DNA of 64,000 nucleotides. It comes from Halomonas sp. PR-M31 (lineage in GTDB: Bacteria; Pseudomonadota; Gammaproteobacteria; Pseudomonadales; Halomonadaceae). Numbering within the stretch: position 1 is the stretch's first letter; each line of letters begins with the position of its first letter. The stretch is taken from assembly GCF_001039575.1 (NCBI RefSeq), contig NZ_JIBT01000035.1, positions 39,100-103,099 of the forward strand, given 5' to 3'. Positions 41,302 to 50,229 of this stretch are shown one piece after another. Both the position numbers and the translations under genes were made by a program. The notes below the pieces were generated by a model. The model made no database searches, was not told the origin of the DNA, and worked only from the letters and a program-made list of their open reading frames with translations.

Positions 41302-43737
41302 TCAGGTGTTCTCGTCGTTGTCTCGATCAGGTTGGGTATGCTCCTTGGGCGGTGAAGCGGGTTCATGATGTGGTGACGACCCTTGCGTGTGTCTCGAGTG
41401 CGCTTCGTTACGGGGCTGGCCGGCGGGGCTATTATCGATGGGGAAGTCCTGTTGCATGATGCGCAGGTTGGCGGGTGGTGCCAAACCGTCCTTGTCCTGA
41501 CCGAAATAGAGCGTGGTATGAGGAAAGGGCATCTCGATGCTGGCAGCATCGAAGTGCTTTTTGACCAGGCGATTATAGGCGCGTCCCACCGCCCATTGAT
41601 CTCCCGGCGTGGTCTTGATGATCACTCGAATCTTGACCGAACTGTCTCCCAGACCAATCACCCCGGCAACGCTCAAGGGCTCCAGCAACTTGTGGCCGTA
41701 CTCCTCGTTTGCCTTGAGTTCTTCGAAGGCGTGCTCGAGTTCAACGATGGCGTCGTCGACATTTTCACGATAAGCGATGCCGTATTCACCAACGTGATTG
41801 CCGAATCCGCGCATGTAGTTGGATACGGTATCAACGCTTGAGAAAGGCACGATGTGGTAGGTGCCAGAGAGATCGCGAATGCCGACGGAACGAATACTCA
41901 AACGCTCCGCGGTGCCGGTGATACTGCCCACGGTCACCACGTCACCGGTATTCATGGCGTTCTCGATCTGGATGAATACCCCAGTGATGATGTCCTGTAC
42001 CAGTTTTTGGGCACCGAAACCGATCGCCAGACCCAGGACCCCGGCGCCGGCGATCAATGGACCGATGTTGATCCCGATTTCTGCCAGCACGATCATGCTG
42101 GTCAAGGTGACAAGCGTGATGGCCAAGGCGTTACGAAATAGGCTCAATAGCGTCTTGGCCCGGGCAGTGGGTTCGCGTCGGCCGCCGCTGTCGTTGAGAC
42201 GATGCTCGATCAGGCTGGCCAGAACGATCCATGTAGCCGCCGCAACGGCAAGAATGAGAATGATGTCGATCAGCTTGCTGACCGTGTTGTAACCGGCGTC
42301 GGTGGCATACCAGGCCGCTAGATCGAATGCCCCCCAGGTATCGAGCACCAGCAATACGACACTGATCAAAATGAGTGTTCGAATCACCTTCAAGAAGGTG
42401 GGGATATAGGCGTTGAGGCGTGATTCGAGTTTGGGCATCTTGCGCCGCCAGTCCGCGGACAGCTTGATGCGTTTGCCAATGAGCTGAGTGAGCATTCCCG
42501 AGAGCAGTAGACCGATGCCAACGATGATGAGCGTTCGCAGGGTCGCCAGCATGACGTTGGGCAGCGCATCTTCTGGCCGCAGAATGCTAAGTATCAGAAT
42601 GAACAGGAAATAGGCGATAGCGAGCAAGTGCCAGCACCGGGCAATCACTCGCAGCGCTAAGCTGGTCGCGCCTATCGAAGCATGGGACGCCTTTCTTTCA
42701 AGAGCATTGCGAACCTTGAGACGATCTTTCAACACGAAGGTCGTGGCGTAAACAAAAGCCATCAGCATGATGACCAGGCCAAGCGCATGTCCTAGTGCCA
42801 ATGATGCGTTGGTGTTGGTCAGCGGAACGGCAACCAGCATGCCGTAGCCTACGAATCCGGTCAGTGAGGCTAGCCAGCGATTCCAGTGAGCGGCTTCCTG
42901 AGCATCGATGGGAAGCAGACGCAACCCCTCATGATGAGAAGCAAAAAGAATGCGAATGACCGCCTTGATCAATTCGATGATCACGAAGGCATTGAGGAAA
43001 AGCGAGGCCTGGGTCGACAAGGCGCCGCTTTCCCCGATCGCGAAGGTGGCGATCAGGTTGCCTCCCACATAGGCCAGAGCGACGGCGGCAACATCTATGA
43101 GTGCCGCCAATGCCACCGCAGCCGTCGTTCTCAACAGTGTGCTGCGATCATCGCCTTGCCGGGTCCAACGACTTATCCGGTTGAACAAGGGCCAGGCCAG
43201 GCGGCGTAGAACGAAAAACAGGGCGAAGGTGGCAACGATCACCAAGGCCATATTGAGCGCCAACCGGCTGATGTCTGCCATGCTGATGCGAGGCGCCAAG
43301 CTGTCGCCGGCAGGGGATATCAAGGTGCCCAGTGCGCCGGTGAGGTTCTTGAACTGACGGCTCAGGTCACTGGCAATGGCACTGGTAGTCTCGGCAAGCT
43401 GTCGCGCAAGGGAGATATCGCGTATCTCCTGCTTGTCAGGCGATTGCTTGGTATCACTGGCTTGAGGCGCCTTGGTTGACGTGCCGGAGCCTTCTTGTTG
43501 ACTCGACGCCAAGGAGCGCAGCTCCTCGATCAAGCGCTGACGCGATTCCTTGTTCTCGAGTAGATCCGCCAAGGTCGAGTAGGCGGGGCTATCGTGGACA
43601 GAGCTATTGTTGGCAGAGCTATCCGGGGCAGGTTCTTGAGAAGACTCGCTCTGTTGAGCAAAAGCCGGCAGTGCGATCAGCATTAGCGCGACAGCAAGCC
43701 AGCGTCTCAAATGAACGTTCAAGCGGGTTAACGACAC
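41302..43737 (-). CDS. Mechanosensitive channel, MscS family, YbiO-like
   Basis: An 811-residue protein with a signal peptide (cleavage near LPAFAQ, residue 27), a periplasmic Ser/Gln-rich region, and about ten membrane helices. The MscS pore and beta domains follow at about residues 540-740, with the pore-helix motif LIAGAGVLGLAIGFGAQKLVQDIITGVFIQIENAMNTGD. It gates under membrane tension to release solutes on hypo-osmotic shock. The domain plan resembles E. coli YbiO. The GTG at 43737 is chosen because AAGGAGG lies 8 bases upstream. The C terminus is a His/Pro/Glu-rich tail not common to the family. Confidence 0.92.
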   Translation of the reverse strand: MSLTRLNVHLRRWLAVALMLIALPAFAQQSESSQEPAPDSSANNSSVHDSPAYSTLADLLENKESRQRLIEELRSLASSQQEGSGTSTKAPQASDTKQSPDKQEIRDISLARQLAETTSAIASDLSRQFKNLTGALGTLISPAGDSLAPRISMADISRLALNMALVIVATFALFFVLRRLAWPLFNRISRWTRQGDDRSTLLRTTAAVALAALIDVAAVALAYVGGNLIATFAIGESGALSTQASLFLNAFVIIELIKAVIRILFASHHEGLRLLPIDAQEAAHWNRWLASLTGFVGYGMLVAVPLTNTNASLALGHALGLVIMLMAFVYATTFVLKDRLKVRNALERKASHASIGATSLALRVIARCWHLLAIAYFLFILILSILRPEDALPNVMLATLRTLIIVGIGLLLSGMLTQLIGKRIKLSADWRRKMPKLESRLNAYIPTFLKVIRTLILISVVLLVLDTWGAFDLAAWYATDAGYNTVSKLIDIILILAVAAATWIVLASLIEHRLNDSGGRREPTARAKTLLSLFRNALAITLVTLTSMIVLAEIGINIGPLIAGAGVLGLAIGFGAQKLVQDIITGVFIQIENAMNTGDVVTVGSITGTAERLSIRSVGIRDLSGTYHIVPFSSVDTVSNYMRGFGNHVGEYGIAYRENVDDAIVELEHAFEELKANEEYGHKLLEPLSVAGVIGLGDSSVKIRVIIKTTPGDQWAVGRAYNRLVKKHFDAASIEMPFPHTTLYFGQDKDGLAPPANLRIMQQDFPIDNSPAGQPRNEAHSRHTQGSSPHHEPASPPKEHTQPDRDNDENT

Positions 43738-43962
43738 GCTAAAAGCCTCCTTCCAAGGCAGCAATACATCGCTATAGGACATAGCGAGTGTTTTGAATGA
43801 ATGCGATTATGCTGTTATCTGATTGAAACAGGGCAACAGAATGCGCGATTCGTGACGGCGGGAGTGTACCAACCCTATTTGTATTCTGGCGACATCTGAG
43901 AATTTCTTTATCGCCGCTACGCTATGATGATCAGCCGAAGATTCCAGAAGAGTCTGCGCCAG

Positions 43963-44871
43963 ATGACTACCAGTATTCCTCGCATCAGCCTCGAGCAGTG
44001 GGCTGTGCTGCAAGCCGTGGTTAATGAAGGCAGTTTTGCCCGCGCCGCCGAGTCGCTCAACAAGAGCCAGTCAGCCGTAAGCTATACCCTAAAAAGCATG
44101 CAGGAGCAGCTGCCGGTCGAGGTGCTTGTAGTCCGTGGGCGCAAAGCTGAACTGACCGAAGCAGGCGAGACATTGTTGCGTCGCGCCCGAGTGCTCATCG
44201 AAGAGGCCCTGAGTCTGGAACGACTGGCTGCCAATCTGGCTCAGGACTGGGAGCCGGAGATTCGACTGGCAATAGAGATGATCTTTCCCCCGGCGCTTTT
44301 GGGCGAGGCGCTGGCTGCCTTCATTCCCGAAAGTCGATCATCTCGTGTACAGCTCATCGAGTCGGTGCTCTCAGGCACCCACGAGGCACTAGCCAACGGC
44401 AAGGCTGACCTGATCGTCACCAATCGCCCGCCCCCTGGTCTTTTGGGGCAACCCCTTTTGTTCGTCGAGTTTGTAGCAGTCGCCCATCCTGAGCACCCTC
44501 TGCATCACATGGGGCGCGAATTGACCCAGCAGGATCTCCGGGCCCACCGGCAGTTCGTGGTCCGCGACACCGGCATCAAGCGCAGTCAGGACGCGGGATG
44601 GCTGGGGGCGGATGAGCGCTGGACCGTTTCCCAGCTCAAGACCTCGATTCAGTTCGTCACCCAAGGGCTCGGCTTTGCCTGGTTGCCTGTAGAGCATATT
44701 CGCAAGGAGCTGGAGGCCGAGATACTAAAACCACTGCCGCTAGCCGAAGGCGGTAGCCGGCAAGAAGAGCTGTATCTGGTCTTTGCGAACCGGGACAGCG
44801 CAGGCCCGGCAACCCAGGCACTCGCCCAGGCGCTGCAGGCGGTTTGTCGTAATGATAAGCAGATTAGGTAA
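43963..44871 (+). CDS. LysR-family regulator, YhaJ/quinone-response type
   Basis: A 302-residue LysR-type regulator. The helix-turn-helix is at residues about 8-65 (LEQWAVLQAVVNEGSFARAAESLNKSQSAVSYTLKSMQE), followed by a type-2 periplasmic-binding-like effector domain. The SQSAVSYT recognition helix resembles E. coli YhaJ, which controls pirin, DoxX and hydroquinone-reductase genes; all three types lie downstream here. That makes an aromatic/quinone sensor likely, but this is inference. Start chosen at 43963 (MTTSIPRISL); an ATG at 43924 is possible. Confidence 0.85.
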   Translation: MTTSIPRISLEQWAVLQAVVNEGSFARAAESLNKSQSAVSYTLKSMQEQLPVEVLVVRGRKAELTEAGETLLRRARVLIEEALSLERLAANLAQDWEPEIRLAIEMIFPPALLGEALAAFIPESRSSRVQLIESVLSGTHEALANGKADLIVTNRPPPGLLGQPLLFVEFVAVAHPEHPLHHMGRELTQQDLRAHRQFVVRDTGIKRSQDAGWLGADERWTVSQLKTSIQFVTQGLGFAWLPVEHIRKELEAEILKPLPLAEGGSRQEELYLVFANRDSAGPATQALAQALQAVCRNDKQIR

Positions 44872-44965
44872 TAGGTGAGCGTCAACAAGACAGGTCTGTA
44901 ACCCATCAGTTTTTTAGATCGTTATGTCCCGATAGTTAGAACCAACCAGCCGATCCTGAACGTTA

Positions 44966-45012
44966 CTCTTGTGGTCAGCAATCCGGAAAACAGCAGGTTT
45001 TCACCACAAGAG
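44966..45012 (+). promoter_or_regulatory. 10-bp inverted repeat in the wrbA leader, 3' arm touching the ribosome-binding site
   Basis: CTCTTGTGGT (44966-44975) and ACCACAAGAG (45003-45012) are perfect inverted repeats separated by 27 bases. The second arm includes the first bases of the wrbA ribosome-binding site (GAGGG, 45010-45014). It may be a regulator operator or an RNA hairpin that limits translation. The two cannot be told apart from sequence. Confidence 0.6.
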
Positions 45013-45021
45013 GGATTCAAA

Positions 45022-45621
45022 ATGACAAAGCTACTAGTTCTCTACTATTCCATGTACGGCCACATCGAAACCATGGCCAACACCGTGGCGGAAGGCGCGC
45101 GTGGTGTGGAGGGCGTCGAAGTCACGGTCAAGCGCGTTCCAGAAACCATGGACAGCGAAGCCTTCAAATCCGCCGGCGGCAAGACAGAGCAAGGTGCCCC
45201 GGTGGCCACACCCGCGGAACTTGCGGAATACGATGCCATTATTTTCGGCACGCCGACGCGTTTTGGCAACATGGCAGGCCAGATGCGCACCTTCCTGGAT
45301 CAGACCGGCGGCCTGTGGGCGAAGGGAGGCCTGGTCGGCAAGGTGGCGAGCGTCTTTACCTCTACCGGTACCGGCGGCGGGGAAGAAATGACCATCACTT
45401 CTACCTGGACGACCCTTGCACACCACGGCATGGTGATTGTGCCGATCGGCTATGCCACTTCGGAGCTTTTTGATATCTCCCAAGTCGGCGGTGGCACACC
45501 CTATGGCGCCTCGACCATTGCCGGTGGCGACGGCTCGCGCCAACCCGACGAGCGAGAACTGACCATCGCCCGCTTCCAAGGCGAGCATGTGGCTAAAGTC
45601 GCGGCTAAGCTGAAAAACTAA
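45022..45621 (+). CDS. wrbA: NAD(P)H:quinone oxidoreductase, type IV (WrbA)
   Basis: A 199-residue flavodoxin-like FMN protein, the usual WrbA length. The FMN phosphate loop is [10 protein letters not shown], and the FMN ring loop includes [22 protein letters not shown]. It reduces quinones by two electrons and so avoids semiquinone radicals. The ATG at 45022 has GAGGG upstream. It is the first enzyme gene after the LysR regulator. Confidence 0.95.
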   Translation: MTKLLVLYYSMYGHIETMANTVAEGARGVEGVEVTVKRVPETMDSEAFKSAGGKTEQGAPVATPAELAEYDAIIFGTPTRFGNMAGQMRTFLDQTGGLWAKGGLVGKVASVFTSTGTGGGEEMTITSTWTTLAHHGMVIVPIGYATSELFDISQVGGGTPYGASTIAGGDGSRQPDERELTIARFQGEHVAKVAAKLKN

Positions 45622-45636
45622 GCTTCTTGATCGCCC

Positions 45637-45658
45637 AGGGAGGGCAGTGCCCCTCCCT
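45637..45658 (+). terminator. GC-rich hairpin after wrbA
   Basis: A near-perfect stem pairing GGGAGGGC with GCCCCTCCC lies 15 bases past the wrbA stop. The T run is weak (TTCGCCTGTCATTTC), so termination would be partial. Confidence 0.5.
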
Positions 45659-45766
45659 TCGCCTGTCATTTCTATACGCCTATCTCTATCGAACACGTGG
45701 CTCGTGGCGCTGAATCAGCGCGGCGCACTTGAATGCATAGGCAACTTTCAAACGGAGAGGATGGTT

Positions 45767-46771
45767 ATGGGACTATTAATCAACGGCGAGTGGCACGATC
45801 AGTGGTACGACACCAAGAAGCACGGCGGTGAGTTCGTGCGCGAATCCGCCCAGCTGCGCGACTGGGTGACGGCGGACAGTGAGCCAACTTCTGATGGCCA
45901 AAAGAGTGTGCCCGCCGAAGCGGATCGCTTTCATCTTTATGTGTCGCTAGCCTGCCCTTGGGCGCACCGCACCCTGATCATGCGCAAGCTCAAGGGTCTG
46001 GAGTCGCTGATGGGCGCCTCCCATGTCAGCCCGCTGATGCTGGGTGAAGGCTGGACGTACAAGGTCGATGAGGGCTCAAGCGGTGATCCTGTCAACGGGG
46101 CGGAATATCATCGTCAGCTTTATACCTTGACGAACCCTGAATACACCGGGCGCGTCACGGTGCCGGTGCTGTGGGACAAGCAGGACAAGCGCATCCTCAA
46201 CAATGAGTCCGCCGATCTAGTGCGGATTTTCAATGACGCCTTTGACGGAATAACCGGTAATCGTCTCGATTTTTACCCTGAGGATCTGCGCGAGACCATC
46301 GATGACGTCAACGCCGATGTCTACGATCACATCAACAACGGTGTGTACAAGACTGGCTTTGCCACGGAACAGGACGTTTACGAAAAGCATTTTGTTAACG
46401 TGTTCGAGGCGCTGGATCGCATGGAAGCGCGCTTGGAAAAGCAGCGCTACCTGGCCGGTGAGTGGATGACCGAAGCGGATATCCGGCTGTTTACCACCCT
46501 GGTGCGCTTCGATGCGGTTTATCACGGCCACTTCAAATGCAACCTGCGCCGCATCGAGGATTACCCCAATCTCTCGAATTACCTGCGTGAGCTGTACCAG
46601 TGGCCGGGGGTCAAGGAGACCGTCAACCTGGATCACATCAAGCGTCACTACTACTACAGCCACGACACCATCAACCCGACACGCATCGTTCCCAAAGGGC
46701 CTGCGCTGGATTTTGACCGGCCCCACGATCGGGAGCGCTTAACCGGAAAGGGTGTACGGGAGAAGTCCTGA
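45767..46771 (+). CDS. yqjG: Glutathionyl-hydroquinone reductase (YqjG-type GST)
   Basis: A 334-residue xi-class glutathione transferase. The catalytic Cys is in LACPWAHRTLIM (Cys63), and the family motif VPVLWDKQDKRILNNESADLVRIF follows. The C-terminal helical domain ends with HYYYSHDTINPTRIVPKGP. It reduces glutathionyl-hydroquinones and so completes quinone detoxification. The ATG at 45767 lies 6 bases after GGAGAGG; an ATG at 45761 sits directly against it and was rejected. Confidence 0.94.
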   Translation: MGLLINGEWHDQWYDTKKHGGEFVRESAQLRDWVTADSEPTSDGQKSVPAEADRFHLYVSLACPWAHRTLIMRKLKGLESLMGASHVSPLMLGEGWTYKVDEGSSGDPVNGAEYHRQLYTLTNPEYTGRVTVPVLWDKQDKRILNNESADLVRIFNDAFDGITGNRLDFYPEDLRETIDDVNADVYDHINNGVYKTGFATEQDVYEKHFVNVFEALDRMEARLEKQRYLAGEWMTEADIRLFTTLVRFDAVYHGHFKCNLRRIEDYPNLSNYLRELYQWPGVKETVNLDHIKRHYYYSHDTINPTRIVPKGPALDFDRPHDRERLTGKGVREKS

Positions 46772-46815
46772 TCAAGCACGCTCAGTACTGATAGCTCGAC
46801 TTTATACAAGCACCT

Positions 46816-46843
46816 TGAATCGCCCCTTTTCAGGGGCGATTCA
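46816..46843 (+). terminator. Hairpin after the hydroquinone reductase gene
   Basis: A perfect 12-bp stem (TGAATCGCCCCT / AGGGGCGATTCA) with loop TTTC lies 44 bases past the stop. Few T residues follow. Confidence 0.65.
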
Positions 46844-46986
46844 GTTCCTGGTTATACCAACTTTCCAGCGGATGACTTATGGGGTAACTCATCGAATTAT
46901 TGGTTGTTCATGACCCAATAATTGCGTCCTTCCATTCGCGCAGCATGGCTATCCTGTCTTCATCGCAAAACACACGGAGACACGAC

Positions 46987-47433
46987 ATGCAGACATCACT
47001 GGTCAATAGAATACTTTCCACAAGTGAAAGCTTTGCGCCTTTGGCCTTGCGCGTACCAGCCGGAATCATCTTCATGGCCCACGGCGCCCAGAAGCTATTT
47101 GGCTGGTTTGGCGGCAACGGTCTGGAAGCCACTGCACAAGGAATGGCGTCGATGGGCCTCGAGCCGGGTTACCTGATGGCCTTGCTGGCCGGCGGCGGCG
47201 AGTTTTTCGGCGGTCTTGCCCTGCTGCTAGGGCTGCTGGTTCGCCCGGCCGGTGTCGTGCTGTCCATTGCCATGCTGGTGGCCATCTTTGCGGTGCATAT
47301 CGGCAATGGCCTGTTCATGAGCAACAACGGTTACGAATTCGCTCTTTCCTTGCTGGCCATCTCGGTATCGCTGGTCATCAGCGGCGCGGGCAAGGTGTCA
47401 ATCGATAGCATCCTGGCCCGCAAGACCCAGTAG
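46987..47433 (+). CDS. DoxX family membrane protein
   Basis: A 148-residue protein with four membrane helices and the DoxX signature LALRVPAGIIFMAHGAQKLFGWFGGNG, followed by GGGEFFGGLALLLGLLVRPA. DoxX proteins are linked to thiol and quinone redox balance; E. coli YqjF, encoded beside yqjG, is the parallel. The start at 46987 (MQTSLVNRIL) follows GGAGACACGAC. Confidence 0.9.
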   Translation: MQTSLVNRILSTSESFAPLALRVPAGIIFMAHGAQKLFGWFGGNGLEATAQGMASMGLEPGYLMALLAGGGEFFGGLALLLGLLVRPAGVVLSIAMLVAIFAVHIGNGLFMSNNGYEFALSLLAISVSLVISGAGKVSIDSILARKTQ

Positions 47434-47499
47434 TCGCTCGGGATTGAAGCGATCCCACTGAGTTCACCAACGTTTACAGCAATATCTTGGAGGGAACAC

Positions 47500-48189
47500 A
47501 TGCTTGTTCGTTCTAGTGATGCCCGGGGCTATGCCAATCATGGTTGGCTACGCTCTTTTCACACTTTCTCCTTCGCGAACTACTACGATCCCGAGTACAT
47601 GGGCTTTCGCAAGCTGCGGGTGATCAATGAGGACCGTGTCGAAGGTGGCCAAGGCTTTGGTGCGCATTCCCACCGCGACATGGAAATCATTTCCTACGTG
47701 CTGGAAGGCGAACTGGCCCACAAGGACAGCATGGGGCATGTAGAGGTCATTCGCCCCGGCGATGTCCAGCGCATGTCAGCCGGCACCGGCGTGACGCATA
47801 GCGAGTTCAATAACGCCAAGGACAAGCTCGTTCATTTCCTGCAGATCTGGATCGAGCCGGATCAGCGCGGCATCAAGCCCAGCTACGAGCAAAAGCACTT
47901 TTCCGTTGATGAGCGCCAAGGAAGTTGGCGGCTTGTGGCTTCCCAGGAGGGCCGTGAAGGCTCCGTGAGTATCAATCAGGACGTCAATCTCTATGCGGGT
48001 CTGTTCGATGCGGGCCAGAGTGCGACCCTGCCGACGACGCGCTATGCCTGGCTGCATGTTGCCCGGGGAAGTGCCGAGGTCAACGGGCAAGTGCTGGAAG
48101 CCGGTGATGCCGCAGCATTTGCACCGGATGAGACGATAGAGCTAACCGGCCGCAGCGCCTCGGAGATATTGCTATTCGATCTGGCCTAA
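47500..48189 (+). CDS. Pirin family protein, YhhW/YhaK type
   Basis: A 229-residue bicupin. The N-terminal cupin has the metal ligands in FGAHSHRDMEIISYVLEGELAHKDS and a downstream GVTHSEFN. YhhW-type pirins have quercetin 2,3-dioxygenase activity in vitro, while YhaK reacts to oxidative stress; either role is possible. GGAGGG precedes the ATG. It is the last plus-strand gene of the quinone-stress group. Confidence 0.92.
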   Translation: MLVRSSDARGYANHGWLRSFHTFSFANYYDPEYMGFRKLRVINEDRVEGGQGFGAHSHRDMEIISYVLEGELAHKDSMGHVEVIRPGDVQRMSAGTGVTHSEFNNAKDKLVHFLQIWIEPDQRGIKPSYEQKHFSVDERQGSWRLVASQEGREGSVSINQDVNLYAGLFDAGQSATLPTTRYAWLHVARGSAEVNGQVLEAGDAAAFAPDETIELTGRSASEILLFDLA

Positions 48190-48288
48190 AGTGCTCGTGA
48201 ATAGCGTCGGCTTCACCCAGCCGATGCAGAAAAGATTGCGCCGACCAATGTGTTCCTTACGACGGCGCAAATTCTCGAGGTTACGCGA

Positions 48289-49242
48289 TCAAGCATCAGG
48301 CTCGATGCGCCATGGGATGGGTGGCGGCATCATCCGGTCGCCGTCAAACGCCGGAACATTGCCAAATCGCGCATCGCCGGCCTCCCATTCTTTCTGCGCC
48401 TTCGCAATCTCGGCCTTGCTGTGTCCCACGAAGTTCCACCAGATGAAGATCTCTTCGTTCAGCGGCTCGCCACCCAGCAGCAGCACGCGGGTGTTGGCGT
48501 CGAGTTCCAGTGCGATGTCATCAAGCCCGCAGCCCAGATAGGCAAGCTCGTTTGGTGCGAAGGTGTCCTGATCGATGCGCAGGCTACCTTCGAGCACGAG
48601 CACGCCGTATTCGAAGTAATTGTGCAGGTTCAGGTGAACGGTGGTCGCGGCGTCGGCGAGCATATCCGCACCCACCAACGGCGAGAATGCGAGAGTGGGC
48701 GCTTCGCGACCGTTCAGCGCGCCGGTAAGCAACGTGATATCGACGCCCTGCTCCTGCCAACGTGGCAGGTCGGGATAATGATCGAAGCGTGGCTCGGTAT
48801 GCCGGTGGGCATGGGGCAGCGCGATCCAAAGCTGGGCCGCGTGCAGCTGGGATTCGCTCGAAAGCGATTCTTCGGTGTGCGAGATACCACGACCGGCGGT
48901 CATCAAATTGACCTCGCCAGGGCGAATCACCTGTTCGCTCCCCAGACTGTCCCGATGCAAGATGTCCCCAGCCAGCATCCAGGTGAAGGTCTGCAAGCTG
49001 GTATGCGGATGCGGGCCGACGCGCATGCCCTGGCTGTCCACGGAAAATACCGCAGGCCCTGCATGATCCAGAAAGCACCACGCCCCGATCATGCGCCTTT
49101 TGCGTTGGGGCAGAACCCGATTGATGGGAATGCCGCCCACTTCGGCGGTACGCGATGAGAGGTGCTGAATAAGCCGGTGACCATCAACGATGGGGCACTC
49201 GAATGATTCGAACAGTGCAGGATTTGATTCGGTATTGCTCAT
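48289..49242 (-). CDS. Pirin family protein
   Basis: A 317-residue bicupin. The first cupin has VGPHPHTSLQTFTWMLAGDILHRDS with the His metal ligands and RGISHTEES. The C-terminal cupin (pirin_C) includes YGVLVLEGSLRIDQ. It is longer than, and clearly different from, the pirin at 47500-48189, so it is not a recent duplicate. It converges on that gene. No substrate can be named. Confidence 0.92.
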   Translation of the reverse strand: MSNTESNPALFESFECPIVDGHRLIQHLSSRTAEVGGIPINRVLPQRKRRMIGAWCFLDHAGPAVFSVDSQGMRVGPHPHTSLQTFTWMLAGDILHRDSLGSEQVIRPGEVNLMTAGRGISHTEESLSSESQLHAAQLWIALPHAHRHTEPRFDHYPDLPRWQEQGVDITLLTGALNGREAPTLAFSPLVGADMLADAATTVHLNLHNYFEYGVLVLEGSLRIDQDTFAPNELAYLGCGLDDIALELDANTRVLLLGGEPLNEEIFIWWNFVGHSKAEIAKAQKEWEAGDARFGNVPAFDGDRMMPPPIPWRIEPDA

Positions 49243-49421
49243 GGCATCAGTGTCCTGGATAGATCCATATTTTTCAGTGAATGGCCAACGTCCATAGGAT
49301 AGCGAGTCCGAAAGTTCACTGGCCGAACCAGGACCGACAGTGCCCTATATGCGGCCAAGCCGCATGCTGTCGACATACGTGACGCGGGGCATACCGGACG
49401 AAGGGTGATTCAACTGCGTCG

Positions 49422-50045
49422 TTAGCCGTTCTCTGCTGCAGTCCGGCTCTGGATCAAGTTGGCGTAGGCCGGCAGATGATTGACCAGAATGGCGCCGAAG
49501 CCGTCGATGTCGTTGCGCCAGTCACGGTGCAATTCGCAGCCGACCGCAAACCAGTTCATCAATTGCACACCAGCCTGGGACATGCGGTTCCAGGCGGCAT
49601 CTCGCACGGCGGTATTGAAGGTGCCGGAAGCATCGGTGATCGCAAACACTTCATAGCCTTCTTCCAAGGCCGACAGCGCCGGGAAAGCGACGCATACATC
49701 GGTGACGACGCCGGCGATGAGCAACTGCTTCTTGCCGGTATCCTTGACCGCCTGGACGAATTCTTCGTTGTCCCAGGCATTGATCTGGCCGGGCCGGGCG
49801 ATCAAGGGCGCGTCGGGGAACTTTTCTTTCAGCTCGGGCACGATCGGGCCGTTGGGGCCGTCCGCGAAGCTGGTGGTCAGGATGGTAGGCAGGTTGAAGA
49901 ACTTGGCGATATCGGCAACCGCCAGGACGTTGTTTTTGAATTCGTCCATGTTGTAGTCGCGTACCAAGGACAGCAGGCCCGCCTGGTGATCGACCATCAA
50001 CACTGCCACATCGTCTTTATTGAGCCGGTTGTAGGTAAAGGACAT
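49422..50045 (-). CDS. ycaC: Isochorismatase-family hydrolase YcaC
   Basis: A 207-residue cysteine hydrolase with the YcaC triad positions Asp19 (LMVDHQAG) and Cys118 (GVVTDVCVAFPALSALEEG). Long stretches such as TILTTSF, PNGP and ACELHRDWRNDI-like CELHRDWRNDI match E. coli YcaC, an octameric hydrolase of unknown substrate. The ATG at 50045 lies 7 bases after AGGAG. It is divergent from a LysR gene that probably controls it. Confidence 0.93.
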   Translation of the reverse strand: MSFTYNRLNKDDVAVLMVDHQAGLLSLVRDYNMDEFKNNVLAVADIAKFFNLPTILTTSFADGPNGPIVPELKEKFPDAPLIARPGQINAWDNEEFVQAVKDTGKKQLLIAGVVTDVCVAFPALSALEEGYEVFAITDASGTFNTAVRDAAWNRMSQAGVQLMNWFAVGCELHRDWRNDIDGFGAILVNHLPAYANLIQSRTAAENG

Positions 50046-50160
50046 CAAACATCTCCTGGGTTTGCAGTTGGGTGATAAACCACCGTGGAAAATGGTTCAC
50101 CTAAGAACAAGATGCGGTTTCCATTTCCTCGCTGACTAATGGCATCATCGTGAATCCGAT

Positions 50161-50210
50161 CTAAAATAAATACAATGCGTAATTTCAATGACATACTGTC
50201 ATTATTTTAG
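50161..50210. promoter_or_regulatory. Nested inverted repeats, candidate LysR operator between ycaC and its regulator
   Basis: A perfect palindrome AATGACA-TAC-TGTCATT (50187-50203) sits inside a wider 9-bp inverted repeat CTAAAATAA (50161-50169) / TTATTTTAG (50202-50210). The block ends 19 bases before the LysR ATG and about 115 bases upstream of ycaC. Position and symmetry suit an autoregulatory operator; binding is inference. Confidence 0.6.
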
Positions 50211-50229
50211 CGACAATTAGAGGCTAAAA

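Noticed and set aside
48250..49158. 302-codon open frame antisense to the second pirin gene
   Set aside because: Shadow frame; the minus-strand pirin has clear cupin motifs.
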